Below, one piece after another: positions 6,848 to 8,031 of a stretch of 8,031 nucleotides of DNA. Under the pieces are notes generated by a model. It did not search any database, was not told the DNA's origin, and saw nothing but the letters and a program-made list of their open reading frames with translations. The DNA lies in the NCBI GenBank assembly GCA_015520975.1, contig WAOZ01000235.1, positions 1 through 8,031 of the forward strand, in the 5' to 3' direction. Every line of letters begins with the position of its first letter. Within the stretch, counting starts at the first letter, position 1. This stretch comes from DHVE2 group archaeon. Its GTDB lineage: Archaea > Thermoplasmatota > Thermoplasmata > Thermoplasmatales > Aciduliprofundaceae. A program made the position numbers and the translations under genes.

Positions 6848-7633
6848 TCACCTTTTCTTTTCTCCGTAGAGTTTGCACGCCACATAACCGAGCATAGCGA
6901 AGAACAATCGCACACTACCGTAAAAACTTAACTGTGCAGGATTGAACATGTTCTGGGGTTTATAATGGCTCCACAATTTTCCGTGTTTAAGTGTAAGTTG
7001 CTTTCGCCCATACCCGTTCCAGAACGCCTGTTTCACAAATGAGTAAAACGAATCTCGTGTTCTGTGATATACGATCATTCTGTCATTATACACAAGTTTA
7101 GCGCCGGCATTTACAGCCCTTATATTCAAATCTATGTCCTCTGCGGTAACGAACCATGGATCAAAACCTCCTATTTTCAGGAACAGATCTCGTTTATACG
7201 CAAGGTTACAGCTTGGATATGTCACATCGAATCCCTTGTAATAGAGTTCCACGCGTTCAAGTTTTTCCCACGGGCCGTATCCTATGTAGATGGTTTTCCC
7301 GGCCACAACATCTGCACCATCGGCAAAACTCCGGCGAATCTCTTTGAGCCAGAACGGGTTTACAATATCATCCCCGTCTGTGAACGCCACATACTCCCCT
7401 TTAGCCATTTTAACTCCGTAATTTCTTCCCTCTCCCCGGGAACCACCTTTCTCGTACAGGCGAATGAAGTCGTATTTTTTCATATACTCTTTCACAATAT
7501 CCCGTGTTTTATCGGTGCTGTGAGCATCTACAATTACAATCTCAAATGGTGGCTCCTGAATAACCAGAGAATCCAGTAATGTGCTTATGTGCCTCTCCTC
7601 GTTTCTGACAGTGATGACAACGCTTATAAACAC
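6848..7633 (-). CDS. Family 2 glycosyltransferase
   Basis: A 261-residue GT-A glycosyltransferase. Visible marks are SVVITVRNEERHI (4-16), VDAHSTDKT (35-43), GEGRNYGVKMAKGEY (67-81), the DxD in FTDGDD (D86, D88), SCNLAYKRDLFLKIGGFDPWF (in the 141-161 region), the acidic pair E165-D166 in TAEDIDLNIRA, which is the likely catalytic-base region, and H190 in VYHRTRD. A hydrophobic C-terminal segment (about 236-255) followed by KKR may anchor it to the membrane. It probably adds a sugar to a lipid-linked or surface glycan, with unknown specificity. The start is a GTG at 7633, placed at leaderless distance from a strong TATA box; no other in-frame start keeps the first strand intact. It is the first gene of a two-gene operon with the DPM1-like enzyme. 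Confidence 0.9.
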   Translation of the reverse strand: MFISVVITVRNEERHISTLLDSLVIQEPPFEIVIVDAHSTDKTRDIVKEYMKKYDFIRLYEKGGSRGEGRNYGVKMAKGEYVAFTDGDDIVNPFWLKEIRRSFADGADVVAGKTIYIGYGPWEKLERVELYYKGFDVTYPSCNLAYKRDLFLKIGGFDPWFVTAEDIDLNIRAVNAGAKLVYNDRMIVYHRTRDSFYSFVKQAFWNGYGRKQLTLKHGKLWSHYKPQNMFNPAQLSFYGSVRLFFAMLGYVACKLYGEKKR

Positions 7634-7654
7634 ATCAGCGTATATCTTTCGACA

Positions 7655-7666
7655 TTAATATATTTT
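7655..7666 (-). promoter_or_regulatory. TATA box of the glycosyltransferase operon
   Basis: The minus strand reads AAAATATATTAA, centred about 27 bases before the GTG start at 7633. There is no Shine-Dalgarno element between, so a leaderless transcript beginning at the GTG is the simplest reading. Confidence 0.6.
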
Positions 7667-7754
7667 CGTGCTGTGCGGGTAAGTTGCAATCCTAGAGAAA
7701 AATAAAATAGTGGGGATTAATAAAAGATGAGCAGGAAATATAGACATTTACAGG
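7667..7754. other. Spacer between the glycosyltransferase promoter and the transposase relic
   Basis: No convincing gene is present. An ATG at 7727 opens a 32-codon frame ending at TAG 7823, in the same frame as fragment B of the transposase; it may be part of the relic or chance. An AT-rich run, GAAAAATAAAATAG (about 7697-7710), could have been the promoter of the original transposase gene. I could not identify a terminal inverted repeat without the other end of the element. Confidence 0.4.
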
Positions 7755-8031
7755 ATGGTAAAGATAGGGATGAGAGTGTTAAAGAGGGCGAAAATTCCAT
7801 TATACTGGAGCAAGTATTCACATAGAAACCACCAGCGGGTTCCTATAACCTCCTGCTACCGAAGATATGCCGGCACATTATGCTGATAGTGCTGGCACAA
7901 TATCTGGGAAGCTCCGTATTTTGTACCACTCCTAGAAGATAAAAAAAGAGATACGTGAAATCTACGCAGATAAGGGCTATGACTCTTTACGCAACATACG
8001 ATTTGTTATAGAGCGGAAAGGTACTCCCTAC
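7755..8031 (+). pseudogene. Decayed DDE transposase (IS4/IS5-like), frameshifted, internally deleted and cut by the window edge
   Basis: Fragments of one transposase appear in three frames on the same strand. Frame A (from the ATG at 7755) encodes the N-terminal KIPLYWSKYSHRNH at 7791-7832, then ends at TGA 7884. Frame B encodes HIMLIVLAQYLGSS at 7874-7915, a typical N-terminal helix of such transposases, and stops at 7940. Frame C, after TAG 7933, encodes EIYADKGYDS (7957-7986) and runs open through IERKGTPY to the end of the window; ADKGYDS holds the second catalytic Asp of DDE enzymes. In intact relatives a long segment with the first catalytic Asp separates the YLGSS and ADKGYDS blocks; here only about 40 bases do, so much of the gene is missing. 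It cannot be active. The exact IS family and the ends of the element are not visible. Confidence 0.72.
7868..7897. repeat. Imperfect inverted repeat inside the transposase relic
   Basis: TGCCGGCAC (7868-7876) and GTGCTGGCA (7889-7897) are complementary over nine positions with one mismatch, which is a G-U pair in RNA, around a 12-base loop. It could form a hairpin. It overlaps coding remnants, so it may be chance. Confidence 0.35.

Noticed and set aside
6844..6915. N-terminal extension of the DPM1-like glycosyltransferase
   Set aside because: The extension is the out-of-frame 3' end of the preceding gene; the ATG at 6843 has a proper ribosome-binding site and starts at the first conserved strand.
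7064..7579. A 171-codon plus-strand open frame opposite the first glycosyltransferase
   Set aside because: The opposite strand carries clear family 2 motifs; this frame has none and no promoter or ribosome-binding site.
7680..7754. Search for a left terminal inverted repeat of the insertion sequence
   Set aside because: Without the right end in the window no repeat pair can be matched, so no boundary is claimed.
7837..7850. GGTTCCTATAACC, resembling a tRNA T-arm or an integration site
   Set aside because: The neighbouring bases do not form an acceptor, D or anticodon arm, and the stretch lies in the transposase relic.

Overview
The window looks like chromosomal DNA of a euryarchaeon. The evidence is an archaeal sliding clamp (PCNA), a PIN-ATPase-KH protein of a type known from archaea, a compact family I pyrophosphatase, a CyaB/CYTH enzyme and several TATA-box promoters that sit about 25 bases ahead of a start codon with no Shine-Dalgarno site (leaderless style). 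The moderately AT-rich DNA and this gene mix would suit a Thermoplasmatota/Aciduliprofundum-like lineage. That placement is only an impression and cannot be proved from this window.

Layout. 1-1500 (+): the 3' part of a membrane-anchored surface protein with a Tyr-rich, sequon-rich, beta-propeller-like ectodomain, one transmembrane helix and a cytoplasmic domain with an HExxE motif. 1497-2378 (-): a two-gene unit, a carboxymuconolactone decarboxylase/AhpD-like protein followed by an HD-domain phosphohydrolase. 2495-3506 (+): inorganic pyrophosphatase and a CyaB/CYTH enzyme whose coding regions overlap by 17 bases. 3495-5309 (-): the large PIN-ATPase-KH protein. 5443-6171 (+): PCNA, divergent from the PIN-ATPase across 133 bases that hold both promoters. 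6175-7633 (-): two family 2 glycosyltransferases in one operon, the second of DPM1/polyprenyl-phosphate type. 7634-8031: a promoter-containing spacer, then a decayed DDE transposase relic that runs off the window.

How the genes relate. Most are housekeeping functions: replication clamp, pyrophosphate removal and surface glycan synthesis. The ppa-cyaB pair links a CYTH-fold triphosphate enzyme to a pyrophosphatase, which would make sense if the CYTH enzyme releases PPi. The glycosyltransferases may serve N-glycosylation or surface lipid glycosylation; the sequon-rich protein at the left edge is the kind of protein such a pathway would modify, but no direct link is shown. The region is very compact: all three convergent gene pairs overlap or nearly touch at their stop codons.

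I found no RNA gene, CRISPR array or intact insertion sequence, and nothing that clearly amounts to a new defence or signalling system. The least explained items are the architecture of the left-edge membrane protein and the transposase relic at the right edge.
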